A DNA stretch of 64,000 nt, from assembly GCF_000813325.1 (NCBI RefSeq), contig NZ_BBQE01000001.1; one strand, 5' to 3'. The notes under the pieces are model-generated. The model was not told the origin of the DNA, made no database searches, and saw only the letters and a program-made list of their open reading frames with translations. The stretch is from Sulfurospirillum cavolei (GTDB taxonomy: Bacteria > Campylobacterota > Campylobacteria > Campylobacterales > Sulfurospirillaceae). This document shows, piece by piece, positions 50,288 through 59,683 of this stretch. Position 1 is the stretch's first letter, and each line of letters starts with the position of its first letter. The translations under genes and the position numbers were made by a program.

Positions 50288-51013
50288 ATGGCATTACACT
50301 CACGCATGATCGAATTTTCGACCTTAGAGACGTCTTGTTCGTACTTGGACGGATGTAAAACGCGTATGGAATACAAATACATCGAAAACGCAACCTCTGA
50401 ACTCAATCAAGCTCTGGTTGAACGGGGTTGGAGACGTTTCGGGCATTATTATTCCAGACCGCAATGCTCGCATTGCAAGGCATGTTTAAGCCTTCGTATC
50501 GATGTTCGAAATTATCAATTTTCACGCTCCGCAAAACGCGCTTTTAAAAAAGCCGAAGGGATACGTTACGTGATTCAAGTGCCGAGTATTAGCAACGAAC
50601 ATCTGGAACTCTACGATAAATACCATCGTTTTATGGAACAAAAACGCGGCTGGCAATACTACTATCTCAAGCCGCAAAGCTACCATGAACTTTATGTCAG
50701 CGGCGCGCAGGATTTCGGTAAAGAGGTACTCTATTTTTACGAAGACAAATTGATCGGCGTCGACTTGATCGACTTTTTGGACGACGGAATCTCTTCGATT
50801 TACTTTTTTTACGATCCCGATTTTGCCCATCTTTCGCTGGGACGCCTTTCGATTTACGAACAATTAATCTTGGCAAAAGAGTACGGTTTAGCGTGGATTT
50901 ATTTAGGATATTACGTAGAAAACTGCCAAAGCTTAAAATACAAAGGAAACTATCGTCCTTATCAGATTCTTCAAGGCAACCCCAAAATAGACGAGGATGC
51001 TATCTGGCTTTAA
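50288..51013 (+). CDS. bpt: Aspartate/glutamate leucyltransferase (bacterial Ate/Bpt)
   Basis: 241 residues, usual size. Motifs CSYLDGCKTRMEYKY, RRFGHYYSRPQCSHCKACLSLRIDV, and DPDFAHLSLGRLSIYEQL, then LGYYVENCQSLKYKG. Transfers Leu from tRNA to proteins with N-terminal Asp or Glu, marking them for ClpS/ClpAP. Second gene after the 56-residue protein. Confidence 0.93.
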   Translation: MALHSRMIEFSTLETSCSYLDGCKTRMEYKYIENATSELNQALVERGWRRFGHYYSRPQCSHCKACLSLRIDVRNYQFSRSAKRAFKKAEGIRYVIQVPSISNEHLELYDKYHRFMEQKRGWQYYYLKPQSYHELYVSGAQDFGKEVLYFYEDKLIGVDLIDFLDDGISSIYFFYDPDFAHLSLGRLSIYEQLILAKEYGLAWIYLGYYVENCQSLKYKGNYRPYQILQGNPKIDEDAIWL

Positions 51014-51068
51014 AAATTGGAATCTTTTTTGCTTAAGATGCATATCTGAATGCAAAAAGGAGAGCTCG

Positions 51069-51899
51069 ATGCACTGCTGCCTTACTCACGATATGCTTGC
51101 CGTTACGATTCAAGAAGATGCGAAGACGTTTTATTTTTTACAAAATATCGCCGCTAAAAATTTCACGAAAAAAATCGGGCGCAAAGAAAAAATGATTATT
51201 TTTAAAGAACCCGAAGAGACGGTTCAGCGTCGTTATTTTCTAAAACTTATCTCTAAAATTTACTTGCGCGAGCATAATGATCAAACGCAAGCGGGCATCA
51301 TCGAAAATGCTATCGATAAAAGCATCAAAATTTCCCTTTTAAAGCCCAATCAAGTCATCCAAAAAATGTCGATTCGCATCGCTATTGAAGACAATTATGC
51401 CGTTATTTTCGATTTGGGGTCGCACAATACGCTTTTCGCATCTTACTTAAAAAGCTATTTTAAAGATCATCTCGTCAGAATACGCCCTAAAAACGGAACG
51501 ATTACGCTCTATCCCAATTCCGATCAAACCGCCGTGCTTTTAGACAAACTTGTAGCACAAAAGGAGCTTTTCGGCTCTTACGTCGAATTTCATTACGATC
51601 GGGCGCATTATGAAGCCTATACAAGAACTCTTATGGCGAAAAAAATCCGCCGTAATCGTCACAATGCCCTCTTCTCGCTCTTGGAAGACTATTTCGGTAT
51701 TTTAGGGTGCAAAATAGAAGATTCGTTCGAGATCGTTCGTAGTAACTACTTGGCATTAGTGAAAAAATACCATCCCGATAGTTGCGGACTTTACGACGGA
51801 GACTTACATGTCAAATACGTTGCAAAGTTTCAAGAGGTGCAAACGGCGTATGAAATGGTCAAAATGCACTTTCAAAACTCCGAGCGTTGCATCGCCTAA
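51069..51899 (+). CDS. Protein with C-terminal J-domain
   Basis: 276 residues from ATG 51069, 8 nt after AAAAAGGAG; longer readings overlap bpt without an SD. The last ~65 residues form a DnaJ-like J-domain with HPD (VKKYHPDSC). The first ~200 residues are not a family I can name. J-domain proteins recruit and stimulate DnaK; placing the J-domain at the C-terminus is a DjlA-like layout, but the N-terminus lacks DjlA's membrane anchor. Its stop overlaps the rpoN stop on the other strand. Confidence 0.8.
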   Translation: MHCCLTHDMLAVTIQEDAKTFYFLQNIAAKNFTKKIGRKEKMIIFKEPEETVQRRYFLKLISKIYLREHNDQTQAGIIENAIDKSIKISLLKPNQVIQKMSIRIAIEDNYAVIFDLGSHNTLFASYLKSYFKDHLVRIRPKNGTITLYPNSDQTAVLLDKLVAQKELFGSYVEFHYDRAHYEAYTRTLMAKKIRRNRHNALFSLLEDYFGILGCKIEDSFEIVRSNYLALVKKYHPDSCGLYDGDLHVKYVAKFQEVQTAYEMVKMHFQNSERCIA

Positions 51900-53167
51900 C
51901 GCGTTAACATGTAAAGTTTTTTACGTTCGGACGAACTGGCGATATTGAACTGTTGGCGGTATTTGGTAATCGTGCGACGCACCATTTTGATGTTAAATTT
52001 CTCTTCAATCATCTCCAGCAACTTAAGATCGCTCATCGGTTTTATGCGACTTTCGTTTTTAACCAACTCTAACATGTAGTCTTTAATGGCGCTATTGGAA
52101 ATATCTTCGTCCAAGGCGGTCGCAAAAAATTGTTTTAATGCGATGACACCGCGACTGCATGAAAGATATTTACCGGCAATCGCACGCGAAATCGTCGAAG
52201 GATTGCGCCCCAAATCGTCCGCCAAATCTTTCAGTTTCATCGGTTTAATGGCTTTGCCGAAGAAAAAATCGTATTGGTATTCGACGATCATCAGACCGAT
52301 TTTATACAGTGTGGCTTTACGCATTTCAAGCGCGTCGATCAGGTCTTTAGCGTCTTTGATTTTTTGCGAAACGAAACTGTGGCGTTCGTCCATACCTTCC
52401 GTATCGATGAGGATTTCGGGGTAATAGGCGTCGTTTAAGCGCACCTCAATCGCACCGTCGTTTTCATAGATAAAAATATCGGGGATAATCTCTTGTTCGT
52501 CTTCCAAAAAATCAATGGCCGGAGGATTGCGAAAACGCTGAATAATGCTAAGCGCTTCATGAAACAAAGGTTCTTTACTCATGGATTCGATCGCTTCGAA
52601 ATGGGCGATGAGATTTTCAACGGCTTCGTAGAGCTCATTTTCAAGCGTAAGGTCTTGGAGTTGAAATAAAAACGCCTCTTTGACGTCAACCGCGCCGATG
52701 CCCAAAGGTTCAAGATAAGCAAAGCGTTGTCTGATCTTTTCGACTTCGGACATCGATACGTTCAATTTGTGTGCGATATCGTGTAAAGCCTGAGCTTCGA
52801 AATAGCCTTCGCAATTGATATTTTCAATGATTTCATAAGCAATATTTTGCGATTTTTCCGTCGGGAAAAGCGGCGGATTGATCTGCTCGAATAAAGCCTC
52901 GTAGAGTGATTTTTTATAAAACGTCAACGCTTCGATGGTATCCGAAACCGACGTTTTTGAGGCATGTTGAAAAAAGCTCTTTTTCTCGAATTTTTTTTCG
53001 GGAACTTCGCATCCGGATCGAATAGTAATCAACGGATTTTCTTGCACGAACGGCTCTAGCGTTTCGGTTAAGGTATCAAGATTGGCTTGTAAAATGGGCA
53101 GCCAACCTCTCAGGGTTGAGGAGAATTTTTGTTTGGCGGTCTGTGTAGCGTTGACCCTAAGTTTCAC
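51896..53167 (-). CDS. rpoN: RNA polymerase sigma-54 factor
   Basis: 423 residues, near the usual length for Campylobacterota. Region I (QKFSSTLRGWLPILQANLDTL) differs from the Gln-rich E. coli version; core-binding region in the middle; HTH DLGRNPSTISRAIAGKYL; RpoN box VRRTITKYRQQFNI near the C-terminus, followed by SSSERKKLYMLTR. GTG start after GGAGAGAGGA. Directs flagellar middle genes, including probably flgL in this window. Follows lptB by 15 nt. Confidence 0.93.
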   Translation of the reverse strand: MKLRVNATQTAKQKFSSTLRGWLPILQANLDTLTETLEPFVQENPLITIRSGCEVPEKKFEKKSFFQHASKTSVSDTIEALTFYKKSLYEALFEQINPPLFPTEKSQNIAYEIIENINCEGYFEAQALHDIAHKLNVSMSEVEKIRQRFAYLEPLGIGAVDVKEAFLFQLQDLTLENELYEAVENLIAHFEAIESMSKEPLFHEALSIIQRFRNPPAIDFLEDEQEIIPDIFIYENDGAIEVRLNDAYYPEILIDTEGMDERHSFVSQKIKDAKDLIDALEMRKATLYKIGLMIVEYQYDFFFGKAIKPMKLKDLADDLGRNPSTISRAIAGKYLSCSRGVIALKQFFATALDEDISNSAIKDYMLELVKNESRIKPMSDLKLLEMIEEKFNIKMVRRTITKYRQQFNIASSSERKKLYMLTR

Positions 53168-53182
53168 TCCTCTCTCCTAAAA

Positions 53183-53905
53183 TTAAAATCGAAAATCTTC
53201 GCCGAGATAATAGGTCTTCACCAATTTATTTTGCGCCACTTCTTCACTACTGCCGCTGGCAAGGAGAGTTCCGTCTTTGATAACGTAAGCACGATCGCAA
53301 ATCGCAAGCGTCTCTCGTACGTTGTGATCGGTAATCAAAACGCCGATATTGAGTTTTGCCAACTCTTCGACGATACTTTGAATATCTGCGACCGCAAGAG
53401 GGTCGACACCCGCAAAAGGTTCGTCCAAAAGCAAAAATTTGGGATGCAACACCAAAGAGCGAGCGATTTCGCATCGGCGTCGCTCACCGCCGCTAAGGCT
53501 TACGCCGTTACGTTTACGAATCGGTTCGATGTTTAAAAGGTTTAAGAGTTCTTCGACGCGTTTGGCGGCCTCTTCTTTATTGCTGTAAACGATCTCCGCC
53601 GCGAGCATAATGTTTTCTTCCACGCTTAAATCTTTAAATATGCTGGATTCTTGCGGCAAGTAGCCGATACCTTGTTTAGCTCTGACATGTAAGGGAATAT
53701 GCGTCACGTCTTGGTTATCGAAATAAACCGCACCCGACGTCGGTTCTATCAAGCCGCAAATCATATAAAACATTGTCGTCTTTCCGGCTCCGTTAGGGCC
53801 TAAAAGTCCGACAACTTCGCCGCTTTTAACATCAAGGGAAACGCCTTTGATGATCGGCGTTTTTTTAATTACTTTTTCAAGTTTTTCTACTTTAAGCGTA
53901 TGCAT
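53183..53905 (-). CDS. lptB: LPS export ABC transporter ATPase
   Basis: 240 residues. Walker A GPNGAGKTT, Q-loop YLPQESSIF, signature LSGGERRRCEIARSL, Walker B LLLDEPFAGVD, and H-loop DH. Powers LptFG-driven transfer of lipopolysaccharide. Starts inside the end of tsaE (14-nt overlap); the lptB-rpoN order is widely conserved. Confidence 0.95.
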   Translation of the reverse strand: MHTLKVEKLEKVIKKTPIIKGVSLDVKSGEVVGLLGPNGAGKTTMFYMICGLIEPTSGAVYFDNQDVTHIPLHVRAKQGIGYLPQESSIFKDLSVEENIMLAAEIVYSNKEEAAKRVEELLNLLNIEPIRKRNGVSLSGGERRRCEIARSLVLHPKFLLLDEPFAGVDPLAVADIQSIVEELAKLNIGVLITDHNVRETLAICDRAYVIKDGTLLASGSSEEVAQNKLVKTYYLGEDFRF

Positions 53906-54317
53906 GTATGTTTACCTTATAGGTTCGTTGATCGTTTTTTTCTTCAATATCGAGCGTGCCGTAAGCAATGCCTAAACGCCCTAATAGGGCTTCAAAATCC
54001 GACATGGCCCATTCGATCAGATGGTATCCGCGGCTATCGAGTTTCTCGATCAAACCGCTTTTGACGAATCCTTCCGTACCGCATTGGTAAATGTCGTAAT
54101 GAAACAAACGATTTTCATATTCGTGTAAAATGGAAAACGTCGGCGAAGAAACGGGTTCGCGAATGCCTAAACCGGCGGCAAACGCTTGGACAAACGTCGT
54201 CTTTCCGCTTGCCAAACCGCCGCGAAGCAATAAAATCCCCTCTTCTCCCATTTGCTCTTTAATCGTTTGTGCCAGTGCTTTAAGCCCCGTCACGTCACAT
54301 GTCGTTTCGTACGTCAT
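53892..54317 (-). CDS. tsaE: tRNA threonylcarbamoyladenosine biosynthesis ATPase TsaE
   Basis: 141 residues. P-loop RGGLASGKTTFVQAFAAGLG, SSPTFSILHEYE, HYDIYQ, and LIEWAM. Works with TsaB/TsaD to make t6A37 in tRNA. Overlaps trpD by 4 nt and lptB by 14 nt. Confidence 0.93.
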   Translation of the reverse strand: MTYETTCDVTGLKALAQTIKEQMGEEGILLLRGGLASGKTTFVQAFAAGLGIREPVSSPTFSILHEYENRLFHYDIYQCGTEGFVKSGLIEKLDSRGYHLIEWAMSDFEALLGRLGIAYGTLDIEEKNDQRTYKVNIHAYA

Positions 54318-55297
54318 ACTAAATAGGAGAGTTTAATAATTTCGCCGAGCTTATCCCATGCTTGTTTGCTCGCAAGTGCCGCGTCCATCATTTCGATACC
54401 TTCTTGAATATCTCTGGCTTTGGAATCGACGACCAAAGCACATGCACCGTTCAGTAAAACAACGTCGCGTTTAGGACCTTTTTCTTCGTTTTTCAAAATA
54501 GCCCGTGTAATGTCGGCGTTATGATCGCTATCGCCGCCTTGAATCGATTCCAAAGAGGCCGATTTGAAGCCGTAAGCTTGAGGATCGATTTCGCCTTGGC
54601 TTATCTGCGTATTTTCAATCATCATATAAAACGTAGGAGCGGACAGCCCTACTTCGTCCAAGCCGTCATGAGAACTTAACACCATGCTCTTTTGCGTACC
54701 GAGCGCATGTAAAGCTTTGCTAAAACGTTCGACGTAATCGACGTGAAAGACGCCGACGACCTGTTTTTGCGCATTGGCGGGATTGGCAAGCGGTCCTAAC
54801 ATGTTAAAAATCGTTCGATGGGGCAGTGAGCGGCGAATCGGCATAATGTGTTTCATGCACGGATGATGGTTCATTGCAAACATAAAGACGAAACCGCACT
54901 CTTGAAGCATTTTGACCTGTTTTTCGGGCGTTAAATTTAAATTGAGCCCGAGCGATCTTAAAACATCGGCGCTCCCCGATAAACTCGTCGCCGAACCGCT
55001 ACCGTGCTTGGCGACTTTACACCCGAGCGCACTTAAAACGATAGAGGTCGTGGTCGAGATATTGAACGTACCGCTTTTATCTCCTCCCGTTCCGACGATA
55101 TCGATGATTTCGGTTTTTAAATCGTGCGGGATGTCGAGTTTAACGCTGTGTTCACGCATGACTTTTGCCGCGGCGGCAATCTCTTCAAAGCTTTCTCCCC
55201 GATGGTAAAGCTCAACTAAAAAACGCGCGGCTTCTTCGCTTGAAAGCTGATTTTCAAACAACGCGTTAAACGCTTCGTACGCCTCTTGATAATTCAT
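54314..55297 (-). CDS. trpD: Anthranilate phosphoribosyltransferase
   Basis: 327 residues. PRPP-binding DIVGTGGDKSGTFNIST, KHGSGSATSLSGSADVLRSLG, and the typical AMNHHPCMKHIMPIRRSL. Second step of tryptophan synthesis. Found outside a trp operon, between an S4-domain gene and tsaE with overlaps on both sides. Confidence 0.93.
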   Translation of the reverse strand: MNYQEAYEAFNALFENQLSSEEAARFLVELYHRGESFEEIAAAAKVMREHSVKLDIPHDLKTEIIDIVGTGGDKSGTFNISTTTSIVLSALGCKVAKHGSGSATSLSGSADVLRSLGLNLNLTPEKQVKMLQECGFVFMFAMNHHPCMKHIMPIRRSLPHRTIFNMLGPLANPANAQKQVVGVFHVDYVERFSKALHALGTQKSMVLSSHDGLDEVGLSAPTFYMMIENTQISQGEIDPQAYGFKSASLESIQGGDSDHNADITRAILKNEEKGPKRDVVLLNGACALVVDSKARDIQEGIEMMDAALASKQAWDKLGEIIKLSYLV

Positions 55298-55542
55298 TTT
55301 ACTTCCCTTACGTAGTCGTTTTGTTGGGTTTTAGGTATGGTTTTGGTTTGCGGCAATTGCACGACTTCGTATCGAACGGAGCGTTCAAGATAAGCCACGG
55401 TGATAATATCGCCTACTTTAACGTCTTTAGCGGGTTTGGCCGTTACGCCGTTAATGCTGACGACGCCGTTTTTACACATATCTTCGGAAACGGCTCTTCG
55501 CTTCGTGATATTGACGCTGTTTAAAAATTTATCGATTCGCAT
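55294..55542 (-). CDS. Small S4-domain RNA-binding protein
   Basis: 82 residues from ATG 55542, 4 nt after AAGGAAG; a longer reading has no SD. S4 fold MRIDKFLNSVNITKRRAVSEDMCKNGVVSINGVTAKPAKDVKVGD, here given in two parts: MRIDKFLNSVNITKRRAVSE and NGVTAKPAKDVKVGD. Related to HslR/RqcP, which bind stalled large subunits. Promoter shared with the divergent argG. Confidence 0.85.
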   Translation of the reverse strand: MRIDKFLNSVNITKRRAVSEDMCKNGVVSINGVTAKPAKDVKVGDIITVAYLERSVRYEVVQLPQTKTIPKTQQNDYVREVK

Positions 55543-55695
55543 CTTTCTTCCTTGATTTAACGTCCATTCTAGCAAAAGAATATTTAAATTTGGTTTTTGA
55601 GCTTGACCGCCAAATCGCCCTTAGAGCATAAGCAAAGTTTTTATAAAGTTGCGCTACTATCACGAAATTCTATCAATTTTATGAGGATTCGTACG

Positions 55696-56922
55696 ATGAA
55701 AAAAAATGTCAAAAAAGTGGTTTTAGCATACTCCGGCGGACTTGATACCAGTATTATTTTAAAATGGCTCCAAGACGAGTACCAATGTGAGGTTGTCACG
55801 TTCACTGCCGACATCGGTCAAGGCGAAGAGTTGGAACCGGCACGCAAAAAAGCGATCTCTTTGGGCATTAAACCCGAGAATATTTTTATCGAAGACTTAA
55901 AAGAAGAGTTTGTAAAAGATTATGTTTTCCCGATGTTTAGAGCCAACGCGATTTACGAAGGAGAGTATCTTTTGGGTACGTCTATCGCGCGACCTTTAAT
56001 CGCAAAACGCCAAGCGCAAATCGCGGCAATGGTCGGAGCCGATGGCGTAAGCCACGGTGCAACGGGTAAAGGAAACGATCAAGTGCGTTTTGAGATGGGG
56101 TATCTTAGTATGAATTCCGATCTTGTTATTATCGCGCCTTGGCGAGAATGGGATCTAAATTCACGCGAGAAATTATTGGCGTATGCCGAGAAAAACGGTA
56201 TTAGCATTGAGAAAAAGCCGGGTAAATCGCCTTATTCTATGGATGCAAATTTATTGCATATCTCTTATGAAGGATTGGTGCTTGAAAATCCTGCCGCCGA
56301 ACCGGAAGAAGACATGTGGCGATGGACGGTGAGCCCCGAAAAAGCACCCGATCAATCCGAAGTGATTGAACTCACGTACGAGAAAGGCGATCCGGTTGCA
56401 CTTAACGGCGAAAAGCTTTCTCCTGCAACGATGCTTTCTAAGCTCAATACACTTGGCTGCAAACACGGCATCGGACGTATCGATATCGTCGAAAATCGCT
56501 TTGTCGGTATGAAAAGTCGAGGTTGCTACGAAACTCCGGGCGGTACGATTATGCTTCGTGCCCACAGAGCGATCGAGAGCATTACGTTAGACCGTGAAGC
56601 GGCGCATTTTAAAGACGAGTTGATGCCGCGCTACGCGAAAACGATTTACAACGGCTTTTGGTTTTCGCCCGAACGCGAAATGATGCAAGCGGCGATCGAC
56701 AAATCGCAAGAAGGCGTCAACGGCACGGTAAGACTGAAACTTTACAAAGGTAACGTATCCGTCATCGGTAGAGATTCAAAAACAAACAATCTCTTCAACG
56801 AAGCTTTTTGTACTTTTGAAGAAGATGAAGTTTACAACCAAAAAGATGCGGCAGGGTTTATTAAACTCAATGCGCTTCGTTTTATTATTAGCGGTAAAAA
56901 CAGAAAAAAACAAGGAAATTAA
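55696..56922 (+). CDS. argG: Argininosuccinate synthase
   Basis: 408 residues from ATG 55696. PP-loop AYSGGLDTSIILKWL at the N-terminus, GATGKGNDQVRFE, and RGCYETPGGTIM. Joins citrulline and aspartate in arginine synthesis. The ATG follows GAGGATTC; a 33-codon upstream extension has no support. Confidence 0.96.
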   Translation: MKKNVKKVVLAYSGGLDTSIILKWLQDEYQCEVVTFTADIGQGEELEPARKKAISLGIKPENIFIEDLKEEFVKDYVFPMFRANAIYEGEYLLGTSIARPLIAKRQAQIAAMVGADGVSHGATGKGNDQVRFEMGYLSMNSDLVIIAPWREWDLNSREKLLAYAEKNGISIEKKPGKSPYSMDANLLHISYEGLVLENPAAEPEEDMWRWTVSPEKAPDQSEVIELTYEKGDPVALNGEKLSPATMLSKLNTLGCKHGIGRIDIVENRFVGMKSRGCYETPGGTIMLRAHRAIESITLDREAAHFKDELMPRYAKTIYNGFWFSPEREMMQAAIDKSQEGVNGTVRLKLYKGNVSVIGRDSKTNNLFNEAFCTFEEDEVYNQKDAAGFIKLNALRFIISGKNRKKQGN

Positions 56923-56959
56923 GGCATTACGGTGCCGATGATCTCCGAAAGATACGTCG

Positions 56960-57358
56960 ATGAGTCAATTATGTCTGCAAGAGATTGAAAGAAGCCACGA
57001 AATAGGCTCGGAAGCGTTACATGTACTTCTTCAAGCGAGGGCAAAGGGTCGTGTTTCGTTTTGGTTAATCGATGTTCGCGAAAAAAACGAGTATACGGCA
57101 TCGAGTATTAAGGGAACCGACGGCGTGTTCCCGACCTCGACGCTTCATACGCAACTCAATGCGATCTTTAAATTACAAGATCGTTTAGTGATTTTTTACT
57201 GCACGAATGCAAGCCGAACCTTTCGTTTGATTCCGCGCCTCAAACGTATGGGTTTTACCAAAATAGCGCACCTTAGCGGCGGAATTATCGAATACGGCGG
57301 AGAGAAGTTGAAAAACGCTCCTCTGCCTTCTAGCATCAATTATAAGGAGATACTATGA
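56960..57358 (+). CDS. Rhodanese-domain protein
   Basis: 132 residues, single rhodanese fold: WLIDVREKNEYTASSIKG, active loop FYCTNASRT with the catalytic Cys, and LSGGIIEYGGEKL. Probably sulfur transfer or redox signalling. Its end overlaps rplI by 4 nt, which is unusual company for a ribosomal protein gene. Confidence 0.85.
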   Translation: MSQLCLQEIERSHEIGSEALHVLLQARAKGRVSFWLIDVREKNEYTASSIKGTDGVFPTSTLHTQLNAIFKLQDRLVIFYCTNASRTFRLIPRLKRMGFTKIAHLSGGIIEYGGEKLKNAPLPSSINYKEIL

Positions 57359-57801
57359 AAGTTTTATTAATCAAAGACGTCAAAGATTTAGGGAAAAAAG
57401 GCGAAATTAAAGAGGTCAAAGACGGTTACGGTCAAAACTTCCTCATCGGAAAAGGGTTTGCCCTTTTGGCGACAAACGAAGTTATGCGCAAATACGAAGC
57501 GGAACAACGTAAAAAAGCTGCCGCGCAAGAAGAAGAGATCGCTAACCTCAAAGCGATACAAGCGAAATTAGCAACGCTCAAACTAACCGTCAAGCGTAAA
57601 CTCGGGGCAAACGGTAGCCTTTTCGGTGCCGTTACCAAAGATGAAATTGCGCATGAACTAAAAACGCAACACGGTATTGAAATCGATAAAAAAACCGTTG
57701 AAATCGATCAAGCGATTAAAACGACGGGAAATTTCGACGTCAGTATCAAATTAGGACACGGTATTCACGCCCTCTTGTCCCTTATCATTATCGGAGAGTA
57801 A
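57355..57801 (+). CDS. rplI: 50S ribosomal protein L9
   Basis: 148 residues. MKVLLIKDVKDLGKKGEIKEVKDGYGQNFLI start, long linking helix, and C-terminal rRNA-binding domain (LGANGSLFGAVTKDEIAHEL). SD AAGGAG. Leads into hslVU. Confidence 0.96.
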   Translation: MKVLLIKDVKDLGKKGEIKEVKDGYGQNFLIGKGFALLATNEVMRKYEAEQRKKAAAQEEEIANLKAIQAKLATLKLTVKRKLGANGSLFGAVTKDEIAHELKTQHGIEIDKKTVEIDQAIKTTGNFDVSIKLGHGIHALLSLIIIGE

Positions 57802-57806
57802 GATTA

Positions 57807-58352
57807 ATGTTTGAAGCAACCACCATTCTTGCATGTCGAGGCGAAAACAAAGCGGTTATCGGCGGCGACGGACAAGTCACGTTCGGCAATACGGTGCTCA
57901 AAAACAACGCCACCAAAATTCGCAAACTCTACAACGGTAAAGTCTTAACGGGCTTTGCCGGAAGTACCGCCGACGCTTTCAACCTTTTTGACATGTTTGA
58001 AACGATTTTAGAACAAAAAAAAGGCGACTTATACAAATCGGTGATCGAATTTTCCAAAGAGTGGCGCAAAGACAAGATGTTGCGTCGGCTGGAAGCGATG
58101 ATGATCGTGCTAGATTGCGATCATATCTTTATTTTAAGCGGTACCGGCGACGTGGTTGAGCCCGAAGACGGGAAAATAGCGGCAATCGGCAGCGGCGGAA
58201 ATTATGCCATTGCGGCGGCTCGCGCTCTGGATAGGCACGCGAAACTCGACGAAGAGACTATCGTCCTTGAGAGCCTTAAAATCGCAAGCGAATTGTGCAT
58301 CTACACCAACGATCGTATTAAAACGTTTGTTTTAGAAAAGAGTGCTTCATGA
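57807..58352 (+). CDS. hslV: HslV peptidase subunit of HslUV
   Basis: 181 residues. Catalytic threonine in ATTILACRGENKAVIGGDGQ, preceded by MFEA, so a four-residue leader must be removed for the N-terminal Thr to act; E. coli HslV exposes Thr after Met removal alone. I recall similar MFxA leaders in other Campylobacterota. Overlaps hslU by 4 nt. Confidence 0.94.
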   Translation: MFEATTILACRGENKAVIGGDGQVTFGNTVLKNNATKIRKLYNGKVLTGFAGSTADAFNLFDMFETILEQKKGDLYKSVIEFSKEWRKDKMLRRLEAMMIVLDCDHIFILSGTGDVVEPEDGKIAAIGSGGNYAIAAARALDRHAKLDEETIVLESLKIASELCIYTNDRIKTFVLEKSAS

Positions 58353-59674
58353 ATTTAACTCCCAAACAAATCGTTGCCTATTTGGATGAGTACATTATCG
58401 GTCAAACCAACGCGAAAAAAGCTATTGCCATCGCCCTTCGTAACCGATACCGAAGGCTTTTGCTCGAAGGCGATATGGTCGATGAAGTTATGCCGAAAAA
58501 TATTCTCATGATCGGCTCTACGGGTGTAGGCAAAACCGAGATTGCGCGGAGAATGGCAAAAATGCTCTCTTTACCTTTTGTTAAAGTGGAAGCTAGTAAA
58601 TACACCGAAGTCGGTTTCGTCGGTCGAGACGTCGAATCGATGGTTCGCGACTTAATGATGGCTTCGATCAATCTAGTGAAAGCAGAGCATCGAGAGAAAA
58701 ATCAAGAAACCATCGCCTTACATGTCGAAAAAATTATTATCGAAAAATTGCTTCCGCCGCTTCCCAAAGGCGTGAGCGAAGAAAAAAAAGCCGAATACGA
58801 AAGAAGCTTTGAAAAAATGCGCCAAAAACTTCGCGACGGAGAATTGGACGAACTCAAAATCGAAATCGAACTTTCGCAAGGCAATAACGATTTGGGCGAC
58901 TCCTCCTTACCGCCGGAAATGGTCAAAGTGCAAGAGTCGTTTATTAAAATTTTAGGTACGGGGCAAAGTTCGATCAAAAAAGAGATGAGCGTTAAAGATG
59001 CAAAAGAGGCGTTGAAACTCGAAGCGAGCGAAAAATTACTCGATATGGAAGCGATTAAAAGCGAAGCAAGGGACCGAGCTCAAAACGGCGGTATTATTTT
59101 TATCGACGAGATCGATAAAATTGCCGTCAGTGCTTCTCAATCGAACCGCAGCGATCCAAGCAAAGAAGGCGTTCAACGCGATTTATTACCCATTGTCGAA
59201 GGCAGCGACGTTACGACGAAATTCGGTACGATTAAAACCGACCACGTTCTTTTCATTTCGGCAGGTGCGTTTCACTTAAGCAAACCGAGCGATTTGATTC
59301 CCGAATTGCAAGGACGATTTCCGCTACGCGTCGAGTTGAATGCCTTAAGCGAAGAGGTTCTTTACCAAATATTAACGCAACCTAAAAATTCGCTCCTTCG
59401 TCAATATCAAGCGTTACTCAAAACGGAAGGCGTCGATTTGGTTTTTGAAGAAGAAGCGATTCGCGCTATTGCGAAAATTGCGCAAACAACCAACGAAAGA
59501 ACCGAAGATATCGGGGCTAGAAGATTGCATACCGTCATTGAAAAAGTATTGGAAGAGATCAGTTACAGTGCCGACGAACATCAAGGCGAGACCCTTTACG
59601 TCACAAAAGAGTTGGTACACCAAAAATTAGATGCTATCGTTGAGAACGAAGATAGCAGTCGCTATATTTTATAA
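58349..59674 (+). CDS. hslU: HslU unfoldase ATPase
   Basis: 441 residues. Walker A MIGSTGVGKTEIARRMA, Walker B GGIIFIDEIDKIA, intermediate domain (~110-240), sensor motifs and C-terminal SRYIL tail that inserts into HslV. AAA+ unfoldase that feeds HslV. Confidence 0.96.
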   Translation: MNLTPKQIVAYLDEYIIGQTNAKKAIAIALRNRYRRLLLEGDMVDEVMPKNILMIGSTGVGKTEIARRMAKMLSLPFVKVEASKYTEVGFVGRDVESMVRDLMMASINLVKAEHREKNQETIALHVEKIIIEKLLPPLPKGVSEEKKAEYERSFEKMRQKLRDGELDELKIEIELSQGNNDLGDSSLPPEMVKVQESFIKILGTGQSSIKKEMSVKDAKEALKLEASEKLLDMEAIKSEARDRAQNGGIIFIDEIDKIAVSASQSNRSDPSKEGVQRDLLPIVEGSDVTTKFGTIKTDHVLFISAGAFHLSKPSDLIPELQGRFPLRVELNALSEEVLYQILTQPKNSLLRQYQALLKTEGVDLVFEEEAIRAIAKIAQTTNERTEDIGARRLHTVIEKVLEEISYSADEHQGETLYVTKELVHQKLDAIVENEDSSRYIL

Positions 59675-59683
59675 AGTAGGATT

